NCBI GenBank assembly: GCA_023091735.1
Contig: JALKBU010000624.1
Span: 1 to 30,362, forward strand
DNA from: Trichomonas tenax
Taxonomy: Eukaryota > Parabasalia > Trichomonadida > Trichomonadidae
Length of the DNA stretch: 30,362 bases
Reading direction: 5' to 3'
Positions 1 to 8,618 of the stretch are shown here, in pieces (the first letter of the stretch is position 1; the number at the start of each line of letters is the position of its first letter). Below the pieces are notes generated by a model that had not been told where the DNA came from, did not search any database, and saw only the letters and a program-made list of their open reading frames with translations. The position numbers and the translations under genes are program-made.

Positions 1-313
1 TCTCTTTCTTCCAAATAAAAAAATTAAATTATTTTAAAAATTAACTTAAAAATTAGTTGCTCGGATTTGTTGTTTATATATAGTGTTTGGAATACATCCT
101 TTATATTTAGAATGGCAAGTAACCCCCTTACTCTACTACTATTATTCTGCAGAAATAATATGTATTTAAAATAGATGTTCTGCTAGTATGAAGATCATCT
201 TCATCGCCAAATAATGTAATGTGAAATATTATGTAATAAAACTTTTTATTTTGCGCAACACACAATCATAATTCAATAGGAAATTACGACCAAAAATGAA
301 ATAGACAAAATTC
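1..313. other. intergenic, no gene seen
   Basis: AT-rich sequence on the 3' side of the minus-strand PH-ankyrin gene. I see no coding frame of note, RNA gene or repeat. The polyadenylation signal of the PH-ankyrin gene probably overlaps its TAA stop, as is usual in trichomonads, but this was not resolved. Confidence 0.6.
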
Positions 314-3040
314 TTAATCGCTGTCATCAGAGGATGAAGATGATGAGGATGAGGTTTCTCTGCGGCGTCTTCCTATACGTGAGAGTTGACCTGTTGCTAT
401 TCTGCCGCTACCAGAATTTGTGGTGTTGTTAGGCTGAGAAGTATCCGACTTTGCCTGCTGTTGTTGAAGCTGATCAGCTTCACCACTTGCAATTGCAGCC
501 TGGGCCCACTCATCTATTGCCTGATCCTTCTGTCCAGTCACCTTGAATATGTAGTCATTGATGATTTTAGCGCACTTTGGTACATTCGCCTGCTTTGCAA
601 GTCTGAGAGCATCGAAACCAGATTTATTATTAATAAAGCTTGGATCGGCACCAAATTGCAAAAGCGTTTCTGTGATCTCAGGAGAGTTAACAATGCATGA
701 TTGCATCAATGGTGTCGTACCTTTGTTATCACAGATGTTTGGAAGAGCACCAGACTGAAGAAGGACTTTGACCATTTCAGTATTCTTCTTGAGAACTGCA
801 ACAGAAAGTGGGAAAGCACCTTCAAAGTTAGGAATAGCGAAATTAGCACCAGATTGCAACAAGAACATTGCGGCTTGATTATTATGTTGATAGATACAAA
901 TAGAGAGTGGTGTGCATCCATTAGCATCGTAAATATTAATGTTTGCACCATATTGTACCAAAATCTGAATAATTTCAAGATCATTGTTGAAACATGCTTG
1001 AATCAATGGTGTTGAACCTTTGTCATCAGGAATATCAACCGAGCATCCATTGTAGATCAGTTTAAATACAATGTCTTTGCAACGTTCTTTGACAGCATAA
1101 AACAGAATTGGTTCTCCATTCATCTTTGAGTTATAATCAAATTTGCGTGTATCCAAAATAGCATTAGCAACTGAATAGATCTTCCTTTCAATTGCATAAA
1201 ACAGTAATGGGAAACCTCCAAAGAAGATTTCTTCTATATTCTTGTATCTTGGCAACAAAATCTCAATGAGATCTTCATATCCATACTCCATAGCAAGAAT
1301 GAGAGCATTACGCTTCTTCTTGTCAAACTGGTTGAGATAGGAGCCTTTGCTTGCAAGTAGTCTCACGCACTCGACGAAGTGACCATGAATTGCATGCATT
1401 ATTGGAGAAGAACGTGTTGGATAATCAGCCAACTTCATATTTGCCTTGAAGTCGAATAAAGCTTGTAACACTTGTTCCGAGCCTTTTTGAGCGGCATAAA
1501 TAGCTGCTGAATACTCCTTTTCATCGAGTTCATCTGGATGAGCACCTGCTTCAAGCAAAATTCTTGCCATTTCGCCATTTCCGTTCATGGCAGCGTACAT
1601 TAATGCAGTCTCACGCTTATCTGTATAAACATTGATCTCACACTTATTTTCGATCAAGAATTTAACAGGTTCTATCATATTCTTCTCTGCACAGATCAAA
1701 AGTGCTGTCTTCTGGTTCGGTCCCTTTGCATTGATGTTTGCTTCCTTCGTGAGAAGGTATGAAGCAACTTCAAGATGTCCTTCTTTGAGAGCAGCCATTA
1801 ATGGCGTAATTTCATTGCGAGCGTGCAAATCAACATTCTTTTGAAGTGCCGTTGCTATCTTAACAAGCTCAAGGATGCCTGTGGCTGCTGTGGCACGAAT
1901 GATTGATGAGTTTTGATCGTCCATCACATCAAAATCATTCGTTCTAAACACTTTATCGAAGAATGCTTTGAAGTTGGAGTGCTCCAATGCCGAATCCCAG
2001 CTATATCCACCACCTTCGTCCATGAAGATGGCTTCTCCAGCGACTTCATTGAAATGATATTTTGCAGCAATATTTCCTAAATCTGAAGGTGGCTTTACAC
2101 CCATCTCTTTGATTATCTCTATGATTTGGAAGTTTCCTCCTTTTAGAGCGTTTGCGTATGTAATTTCAGTAACTTCATGTCCTTCTTCGAGTAAAAACTT
2201 GAAAATCTTGTAAGCGCCATATTTGACCGCACAATTGATCGTAGTGAGTTCAGTTTCCTCTTCAATCTCTTGATCAACGGTTGGCGGAAAATCTTTGAAT
2301 TTTTCTAAATTGTCTGTAACGATGTGATATATCGGAGAGTCTTTGCTGTAGAGATCTAAGAGCTTTTCTTCATTCTTGTTTACATATTTTTGAGGAATTT
2401 CACCTTCAAGAAGTTTTTTGATGATTAGAATCGCTTTTAGACGTTGACCTTTTGTAAAGAATGATTCTAATGGCTTGATATTCTTTTCATTAGCGAGTTT
2501 TTCGCATAGTTCTACATATAATCGAATTTTCTTGGCATTGATCGCAGAAATCGCAGATATCATCTGATAAACTTGCTGCTCAGTCATAATTTTCGAATTT
2601 ACGTGATTTGATAGCAAATTAAAGATGTCGCTGATGTTATCTGAAGAAATTTGATACAACATTTCGCTAGGAGTGATGTAAGTGTCGAAAAAGTTACGAA
2701 TATTGTCGACGATATATGAGTTCTTTGAGCCTCGATGTATTAGAACGCACGTTCTCAACTTTTTGATCCAATCTTCTTTTTCAACTTCATTTTCAGGGCA
2801 AACTTTGAAATATCTCTTCTTCGAAGGTATAAATATTGAAAAGCACGGCTGAATCTTGAATGATTTATTATCAGAAACGACCATATCACCGGTAAAAGCA
2901 ACAACTCCCTTTAATTCTCCGCCTTTTTCTGTGTAATACTCCAATCTTTCAGGCTTCAGCACGAACCATCTTGTTTTTATTGTCTTAATGAACCCGCCTT
3001 CTTTCTGACCGGGGCCTTCCTTGAGGATATATTCATTCAT
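314..3040 (-). CDS. PH domain-ankyrin repeat protein
   Basis: Predicted 908-residue protein. Residues about 1-100 have a pleckstrin-homology pattern: basic strands, RWFVLKPERLEYY, and a closing W in KEDWIKKLRTCV, suggesting phosphoinositide or membrane binding. A helical region (about 110-240) resembles the domain that precedes ankyrins in many trichomonad ankyrin proteins. From about 265 to 870 there are roughly 15 to 18 ankyrin repeats with TPLM-A and LL--GA-pattern cores. The tail is Q-rich, then basic (RRRR), then a Ser run ending in acidic residues, which looks like a kinase-target tail. The longer frame begins at a GTG at 3064; I prefer the ATG at 3040 because TCATTT and TCACTT initiators lie directly upstream. 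A cytosolic or membrane-cortex scaffold is inferred; the partner is unknown. Confidence 0.9.
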   Translation of the reverse strand: MNEYILKEGPGQKEGGFIKTIKTRWFVLKPERLEYYTEKGGELKGVVAFTGDMVVSDNKSFKIQPCFSIFIPSKKRYFKVCPENEVEKEDWIKKLRTCVLIHRGSKNSYIVDNIRNFFDTYITPSEMLYQISSDNISDIFNLLSNHVNSKIMTEQQVYQMISAISAINAKKIRLYVELCEKLANEKNIKPLESFFTKGQRLKAILIIKKLLEGEIPQKYVNKNEEKLLDLYSKDSPIYHIVTDNLEKFKDFPPTVDQEIEEETELTTINCAVKYGAYKIFKFLLEEGHEVTEITYANALKGGNFQIIEIIKEMGVKPPSDLGNIAAKYHFNEVAGEAIFMDEGGGYSWDSALEHSNFKAFFDKVFRTNDFDVMDDQNSSIIRATAATGILELVKIATALQKNVDLHARNEITPLMAALKEGHLEVASYLLTKEANINAKGPNQKTALLICAEKNMIEPVKFLIENKCEINVYTDKRETALMYAAMNGNGEMARILLEAGAHPDELDEKEYSAAIYAAQKGSEQVLQALFDFKANMKLADYPTRSSPIMHAIHGHFVECVRLLASKGSYLNQFDKKKRNALILAMEYGYEDLIEILLPRYKNIEEIFFGGFPLLFYAIERKIYSVANAILDTRKFDYNSKMNGEPILFYAVKERCKDIVFKLIYNGCSVDIPDDKGSTPLIQACFNNDLEIIQILVQYGANINIYDANGCTPLSICIYQHNNQAAMFLLQSGANFAIPNFEGAFPLSVAVLKKNTEMVKVLLQSGALPNICDNKGTTPLMQSCIVNSPEITETLLQFGADPSFINNKSGFDALRLAKQANVPKCAKIINDYIFKVTGQKDQAIDEWAQAAIASGEADQLQQQQAKSDTSQPNNTTNSGSGRIATGQLSRIGRRRRETSSSSSSSSDDSD

Positions 3041-3046
3041 TTTTGG

Positions 3047-3057
3047 AAGTGAAATGA
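3047..3057 (-). promoter_or_regulatory. tandem Inr core promoter of the PH-ankyrin gene
   Basis: On the minus strand two overlapping matches to the trichomonad initiator TCA(+1)Y(T/A) are visible: TCATTT (3052-3057) and TCACTT (3047-3052). The second places +1 about 10 bases before the ATG at 3040. This is the main reason for choosing that ATG over the upstream GTG. Confidence 0.75.
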
Positions 3058-3163
3058 ATGTCACGATACATTTATCCGAAAAATGATTTTATATATCGCC
3101 TGCTATAGCTATTTATTGGATAAAAATTTTCTTTCAAAAAGTTTTTTATGGTTTTGTAATTTT

Positions 3164-3304
3164 GCCATTTTTAGTTTTTCTAATGCACATAACGTAATTC
3201 ATTTTTCGCCATAAAAATTGTGACAAATTGAGGTGATTTTGCCAAAGAATTGAGAACTTTTGCCGACCATTGTCAATTTGCTATCGTCCTTTATCAATTT
3301 GCCA
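3164..3304 (-). promoter_or_regulatory. phased TGGCAAAAT repeats upstream of the PH-ankyrin gene
   Basis: Read on the minus strand, TGGCAAAAT-like words recur with the GCC (plus strand) at about 3164, 3208, 3241, 3262, 3280 (GCT) and 3301. Weaker words sit near 3185 and 3230. The best-spaced copies are 18-23 bases apart, about two DNA turns. The array begins about 110 bases upstream of the Inr. A regulatory role is inferred from position and spacing only. Confidence 0.4.
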
Positions 3305-5302
3305 GAATACGGATCCAATACCAGCATATGATAGTAAATATGTATGCAAAAAATTAGACCTCGTTGTGAATCAAAAATTGTGTTGAAAATTTAAAAACTC
3401 AATATTCAGCCTTGATTTCACTAAGATAGCCATAAAATATCATAATAAAGCCGTACGCGCAATAATAATTTCTGATTTTTAATCAGAAAGCTGACATTTT
3501 TCAAAAAATTCTTTATGGATTCAAAAGGATAAAATTCTTCGCTCAGGTACCGTGTGGTGTTGAGCTATCCACTATTTTTATCATTCCGTTCGATATTTAA
3601 TGACAAACTTTTTTTTCTTATTTTCAGCATCAAAATACAAACGTTATGCTAGCCAAAACGCAAGTACATGTATGTGATTACATTAATCACAAAGACAATG
3701 CATCATCAACTTTCAGATCGAAAATTTGCAAGATATGAAAGCGCGAACACCAAATAATGCATCAACAAATACTTTAAATCATTAAGCAAGGCTTCTGAGC
3801 CTTATGGTGCCCCTTTACGCCCTATCTAAATTACAATAAATATTTTATCATTTCAATTCCTCAGTAAATCACATCTTTTTTATTATTTTAATGTTTAGTA
3901 CAATAAAGCATAGCATCTCTATGAGTTAAAACTTCTAATAATGACTTTTTTGAATTATAATTTTGATTTTCAAGTTTTTCAGCCTAGAAAATTTATTTTA
4001 GGCGGGCCATTTACAAATTTCATGGTCGACGAAGGGCGCTGAAACGACCGCAAAGCTATGATTCGATGCACCTTGGGTGCCTCCTTTCACTGCCCCACCA
4101 AACAGAGCGCTTATGCTCACAAATTTAGGTGAATTACATTAATCAAAGAAAATTTCATTACATTTAAGCCGTCTTTAGATTGGATGGCGATGTAGAAACG
4201 GTCGACACACATTACATGCGATATTCAACATCATGCAAAAAAATCAAAATACACAAGTCGAAAGCGATATTGCCTGGAATGAGATGGCGACTTTCAGCAA
4301 CCGGAGTTTGAGTACCAGCAGCCAGAATAAGACATCCTGCAGCCAGAAGAAGACATCTTACAGCTAGAAAACATGTTTTCATTCATTAATTTCTATCCTA
4401 TTCATTTGAATTTTTGTATTTTTTTTATTTGTTTTTCTATTAGCTTGACATGTTTAGTGTTTATATTTATCATTAACTCATACAGCATAGTTATTTTACA
4501 CAAAAAGTGACTGACGAATTGCCGTGTAAAGCATTCAAAAGGCCGGTTATTTTTTTAAGGCGAAAAATGAACTACGTTACATATCATTTTTCGATAAAAA
4601 AGTTCGATCGTCGCACATAATTCGAGATCTCGTATTGGGACCAAAGGCACCTTGGATCTTTTTTGCTGATATTTTCCAATCAGCTTCAGGATTTAAGTTG
4701 TACAGGCCATGAGGATGTATGCATTGTGATATCGAAGAACCTGCACAGAGAGATTCGCTGAGTTATTAATCTTGAAAAACTATATATTATTGAAACAAAT
4801 TTTTGAAAAATATTTTTGCAATTTAAATATAGATATCCGATCAGTCAGTTTTTGTTGCCCTGGAATACACTTTTCGGGATACACCGGATATCTACTGGGA
4901 TTACAATTTACATGTCAAAATTAGGTTGCATAATTTTCTGGAAAAATAAATCTATAAAGCTGCGCTTTGTTCTGCCACAGGACCTTTTTGGAACCAAAAA
5001 TCAAACGGCATCTACTGGGATTTATCTAAAATAGCTTGGGTTGGTTCTATTGGCGGATAGCTTTGCTACAATTTGCATTTTTTTTTCATATTTTGGTTTA
5101 ACTCATAGGAAACGAGGAATAGAGCGCATGCAAATTGTGTTTGTGGTATACAATGACAAAACCTTTGGATTGCAAAATGTAATTCGGTCAGGAATATCAA
5201 ACGCGAGCAATTTCTTAAGATTATGAAAGAGCAGGCCAAGCATAGGCGATTTGAGAAGTAGTGAAGTCAGAAAATGTGAAAAACATCAAAATTAGTATCA
5301 CT
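3305..5302. other. gene-poor intergenic region
   Basis: No convincing gene. Short open frames at 4816-5034 and 5041-5226 have no recognisable motifs. There is a GC-richer patch at about 4020-4140, possibly a relic. A 24-base word at 4559-4582 is an imperfect inverted copy (21 of 24 by eye) of 3187-3210. Copies of a dispersed GACATGTAAA-type motif occur near 4447, 4521 and 4905. Confidence 0.5.
4319..4375. repeat. 21-bp tandem repeat, about 2.5 copies
   Basis: Two 21-base units beginning CAGCCAGAA at 4319 and 4340, differing at a few bases, followed by a partial third unit beginning CAGCTAGAA at 4361. No long open frame runs through it. Confidence 0.75.
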
Positions 5303-6034
5303 TACCGAAAGTTGTCACGAAAAAGTAACATCATCTGACATGTAAAGTTATCAGAATCTTAGTTTTATGTGTCAAAATATTAATATTTTTGGCATGTAAA
5401 GTCATATAATCATTCAAATTATGTATTAGTTTTTATTTCAAAATCGCGTCTGACGGGAAGAACTGGGGACTACATTAACACAGGTACCACGCATGTTAGT
5501 AGCTAAACTCACAGATCTTCCTTTCGTACGCCATCATTAAGAAATCAAAGATTTTCACTTCAGAATGCTTCTGAAGAGCAAAATTAAATGCTTGATTGGG
5601 ACTTGGAGCCAAGGTGCTAGCAATCCGGTCCACAGTTCTTCCTTTCAGAAGCATTCTGTAAAGTAAATTGCTGATTATTTCGAAAACCGAGTCTGAAAGG
5701 AAGAACTGTGGACTGGATTGCTAAGATTTGGGCATTTATGCCAATCCGGTCCACAGTTCTTCCTTTCAGAAGCATTCTGTAGAGTAAATTGCTGATTATT
5801 TCGAAAACCGAGTCTGAAAGGAAGAACTGTGGACTGGGTTGCTAGCATTTTGGATACCAGTGCCAATGAAGCACTTAATTTTTCTTTTCAAAGTAAATTT
5901 AAACAAATATAGGATATCATTCTTCCAATAATCATTTATAATCACATGCCACGTAAATATTTATTTATCAAATATGCATATTTACATGTCATATATTGCA
6001 CTTTTGTATCACTTTTTCGTGACAACTTTCGGTA
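5303..6034. mobile_element. 732-bp terminal-inverted-repeat element (MITE-like)
   Basis: The 24 bases at 5303-5326 (starting TACCGAAAGTTGTCACG) are a perfect inverted copy of 6011-6034. Just inside each end lies GACATGTAAA, also inverted (5337-5346 and 5981-5990). There is no transposase frame, so this would be a non-autonomous element. I could not see a clear target-site duplication: flanks read ...GTATCACT on the left and CGCAACATG... on the right. The interior is occupied by the hairpin repeats described separately. Whether the hairpins belong to the element or inserted into it is unknown. Confidence 0.65.
5617..5848. repeat. two 121-bp tandem units, each a long hairpin
   Basis: The unit starting CAATCCGGTC recurs at 5621 and 5742, a period of 121 bases. 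In each unit a ~30-base arm (CAATCCGGTCCACAG...TTTCAGA) is followed, after a ~42-base loop, by its near-perfect reverse complement (TCTGAAAGG...GGACTGG). The outermost GCTAGCAA and TTGCTAGC also pair, so the whole block can fold as one nested palindrome. Decayed arms are visible upstream: a TCTGACGGGAAGAACTGGGG-like arm at about 5450-5470 and a CACAGATCTTCCTTTC-like arm near 5510-5526. Confidence 0.85.
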
Positions 6035-6674
6035 CGCAACATGTAAAATAAGAATATAAAAACTGATAGTCTCATTTCATGATTAACTTTTTAAGATTAA
6101 AATTATCAATGAACTAGCATAAAGTCCATCTAAATACTGTCAATATATCACATCACAAATTAGCGGACAAAAAATTAAGTTAAAATAAATTTCAAGAATT
6201 GAGAATAAAAGCTAAAGACTAAACTCTAAGTATAGAGTATTCTAGCTATGGAATATGCAGTATGAACATTTGGTATTTGGACAGAAAGAAAAAGAATAAT
6301 AATCAAACTCGTAAAATAAAAGGTATTGTCACAGGCCAACTGTAGTGCGGCAAAAGCATTTGCAGCCCAATAATCCCTGTCCTTTATTACCCCTCCGCAG
6401 AAAGAATGCCTCAAAGGAAGGCCGCCTTTTGCAAGAAGGGGATTTGATAGTTGTTGGGATTTTTGTCTCTCAATTTTTTGACAACTCACATTTTACTGCA
6501 TTTAAATCATTTCTATATTGTGTATTATCTAGACATTAAAGAAAAGTGGGATTTAGTTCAATATTCAAATTTGTCTTGAAAAAATTACATTTTTTGAGAG
6601 CAAGAACCTAATATTTTACAATTGCTCATTGAGTATATTCTATTCATTAACTCTCAGACCATAATTAATTGTTT
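6035..6674. other. intergenic with a GC-richer island
   Basis: No supported gene. About 6341-6440 is roughly 50 percent G+C by my count, well above its AT-rich surroundings. It carries overlapping short frames on both strands (minus 6226-6489, plus 6345-6539) with no motif I can name. It may be a gene relic or an acquired fragment. Confidence 0.4.
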
Positions 6675-6842
6675 GACATATAAAATACAAAATTTCAATG
6701 TCATTGACTTGTAAATAAAATGTGCTTGTCTTGTAAAATCAAATTTTGACATGGAAATACTATTTTTTGCTATGTAAATTTATGTATTTGGCACGTAAAT
6801 AGATTAAATGCCATGTAAATTACGAAATTTTGACGTGTAATG
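6675..6842 (+). promoter_or_regulatory. eight helically phased GACATGTAAA motifs
   Basis: Variants of (T)GACATGTAAAT begin at 6675, 6706, 6728, 6748, 6769, 6790, 6810 and 6832. Seven of the eight are 20-22 bases apart, i.e. two helical turns. The array ends 15 bases before the Inr of the DHHC gene. All copies have the same orientation as the gene. This arrangement suggests a protein binding cooperatively along one face of the DNA. The motif is also scattered elsewhere between genes. Confidence 0.6.
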
Positions 6843-6857
6843 TTTGGAAAACTGCTG

Positions 6858-6863
6858 TCACTT
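6858..6863 (+). promoter_or_regulatory. Inr core promoter of the DHHC gene
   Basis: TCACTT matches the trichomonad initiator exactly, with the A (+1) 11 bases before the ATG at 6871. It decides the start: the longer frame from TTG at 6844 would begin upstream of the predicted transcript start. Confidence 0.75.
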
Positions 6864-6870
6864 TTCAAAA

Positions 6871-7650
6871 ATGAAAGCGGTGAAATGGTTTGCGATTTGT
6901 TGTCCAAACGTTCTAGTTTTGGTATTTAGCCTTGCTGTTTTGTTCTGCGGTCAAGCTTTCATCCTTCCAATGCAGTTTGAAGAATTTTCCAAGAAATTAA
7001 TCGCGACATTTTTGATATTATTCAATTTTTCTTCATTCGGAATGTTCGTTTGGTGCTGGCTAACGACAGCATCCACTGATCCAGGTCGTGTCAAAGACAG
7101 TTTAGCCAGACATGGCCTCTTAAAACGCATACAACAAGGCGATATTCCATTTTTCTTACAACATCTCAAAATTTGTCCGAAATGCCAAATACCTGTTCCT
7201 GCGCGAGCACATCATTGCGATTTTTGCGAATGCTGCACTCTCAGACACGACCATCACTGTGGCGTAGTCGGAGCATGCATCGCTGATAGAAACATGAAGC
7301 CTTTCATCCTATCCTTCTTCTACGCATCAATATTCGGCATTGGCGTTTTCGTTTCTACATTATGGAGATTATTATCAGGCGGATTCAATGTTATTGCACT
7401 TGTTGGGTGCCTTTATGGAGGCATACTTGGATGCATTCTTTTCGGTTTTGGATGCAGCTTCGCTTATTCTTCCTTTGAAACTTTCAGTCACACAAGAGCA
7501 AAAGCGAAGATTTCACTCAAAAGAGGATATTTCCTTTTGATGGAAACATTTGGAAACAACTGGAAAGATCGCCTTCTTCCAAACTATTTATCCGAAACAG
7601 AATATGCATGGTCAGAAGTGGAAATACAAGAAGAAAATCCACTTCTTTAA
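6871..7650 (+). CDS. DHHC palmitoyltransferase
   Basis: Predicted 259-residue protein S-acyltransferase, which attaches palmitate to cysteines of membrane-associated proteins, probably at Golgi or plasma membrane. Four membrane segments are visible at about 10-30, 42-64, 147-167 and 172-197. The DPG motif is at 70-72. The cysteine-rich domain runs from CPKC (102-105) through HHCDFCECC to the catalytic DHHC at 127-130, followed by a GACIADRN segment matching the family's conserved N. The usual TTxE motif is not obvious. At 259 residues it is at the small end of the family. It follows a strong Inr and a phased motif array that may control it. The next gene downstream is convergent. Confidence 0.93.
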   Translation: MKAVKWFAICCPNVLVLVFSLAVLFCGQAFILPMQFEEFSKKLIATFLILFNFSSFGMFVWCWLTTASTDPGRVKDSLARHGLLKRIQQGDIPFFLQHLKICPKCQIPVPARAHHCDFCECCTLRHDHHCGVVGACIADRNMKPFILSFFYASIFGIGVFVSTLWRLLSGGFNVIALVGCLYGGILGCILFGFGCSFAYSSFETFSHTRAKAKISLKRGYFLLMETFGNNWKDRLLPNYLSETEYAWSEVEIQEENPLL

Positions 7651-7921
7651 TTTTCATCACTTTCATGTTTGTATTGATATTTGTTTGATATAAATTATAT
7701 AACTTAAATCATTGTAACTGCACAATCTACAATTATCATCAATATATTGACACAATTGCAAATAATCAATATTATATAATTTTATATTATTTGAAAATAA
7801 GCCATCACATTGCATTATTACATGGTACTTATATCAATATATAATGTGATATTGTATATCTATTGGAAATAATTAAAAACGAAATCAAAAACAAAAATAA
7901 AACAATATCAGGTTGTGTTTA
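7651..7921. other. intergenic, AT-rich
   Basis: Convergent 3' ends of the DHHC gene and the HAD pseudogene. Very AT-rich; no feature seen. Confidence 0.6.
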
Positions 7922-8541
7922 TTACATAGGAACCTCAAAAATGTAGTTCTCAAATTTGAAATCGTCCCAGGAATCGAAAGCAACTGTTCTTGTTAATCCA
8001 TATTTCTTGAAATCTGTTTCAGTGTCTGAACCATCCGCATTCCTCATGACAGCATATATTCATGCTCTTTCTGCAGCAAGACAGCCAAGATAAGCATCTT
8101 CGAACGCGAGAACATTCTCGGGCTTTATGTTTCCGATCTTCTTAAGAACGAAAAGAAAAACAGCTGGATTTGGTTTCCCTTCTTTAACTTCGCTTCCTGT
8201 TACAGCATCTTTAAAGTTCTTGAAAACTCCGCATGGGCAGCTTTCTTCAACTCATGAAATTTGTTGTCAATTCTGTTGACTCCTTTCACCAATTTGCAAT
8301 GTTTCAATTTTTGATACAAAATTTTATCTCTAGCAGCAAGATAAGCTTGCGGACCTTCAAAGTGTTTATATTTCTTCACCATCATTTCAGCAACTTCTGT
8401 GTCAAGTCTTCCATTCAGCGAAATTTTGAATTCTGGCGTGAATTTATCCATTGAAACTTCCTCCATAGCAGCGACGTATTCAGGAATGCTGTCAAGAACA
8501 GTGTCATCAAGGTCAAAGATGAAAGCTTTGATCACTTTCAT
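7922..8541 (-). pseudogene. broken HAD-superfamily phosphatase
   Basis: The ATG at 8541 opens with KAFIFDLDDTVLDS, HAD motif I with both catalytic Asp, as in small sugar-phosphate or nucleotide phosphatases of the DOG/pseudouridine-phosphatase type. The cap region follows, up to VKGVNRIDNKFHEL. Near 8235-8200 the frame shifts, and the segment that should carry motif II (Ser/Thr) appears to be missing. The other frame then resumes with VTGSEVKEGKPNPAVFL (motif III Lys) and ENVLAFEDAYLG (motif IV acidic), and is cut by TGA at 8060-8062. Frame-consistent sequence continues to a TAA at 7922. One deletion/frameshift plus one stop make this a pseudogene, yet its Inr is intact. The foldback element lies only 78 bases upstream of its ATG. 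Confidence 0.85.
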
Positions 8542-8544
8542 CTT

Positions 8545-8550
8545 AAATGA
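8545..8550 (-). promoter_or_regulatory. Inr of the HAD pseudogene
   Basis: TCATTT on the minus strand, three bases before the ATG at 8541. It matches the initiator consensus and supports this ATG over the upstream TTG frame start at 8583. Confidence 0.65.
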
Positions 8551-8618
8551 AGTAAATTTGAGAGCGCTGTGATTTCTTTTCAAAAATTGATATTGGCTGT
8601 GTGGTCACATAAACCCAC

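Noticed and set aside
3041..3064. GTG start giving a 916-residue PH-ankyrin protein
   Set aside because: GTG starts are not expected in a eukaryotic nuclear gene, and the Inr elements lie inside this stretch.
4816..5226. Two small plus-strand frames
   Set aside because: No motifs, no Inr, composition like the surrounding intergenic DNA.
5675..5866. 63-codon minus-strand frame
   Set aside because: It lies inside the tandem hairpin repeat and is a by-product of it.
6844..6870. TTG start for the DHHC protein
   Set aside because: Non-ATG and overlaps the Inr; ATG 6871 fits better.
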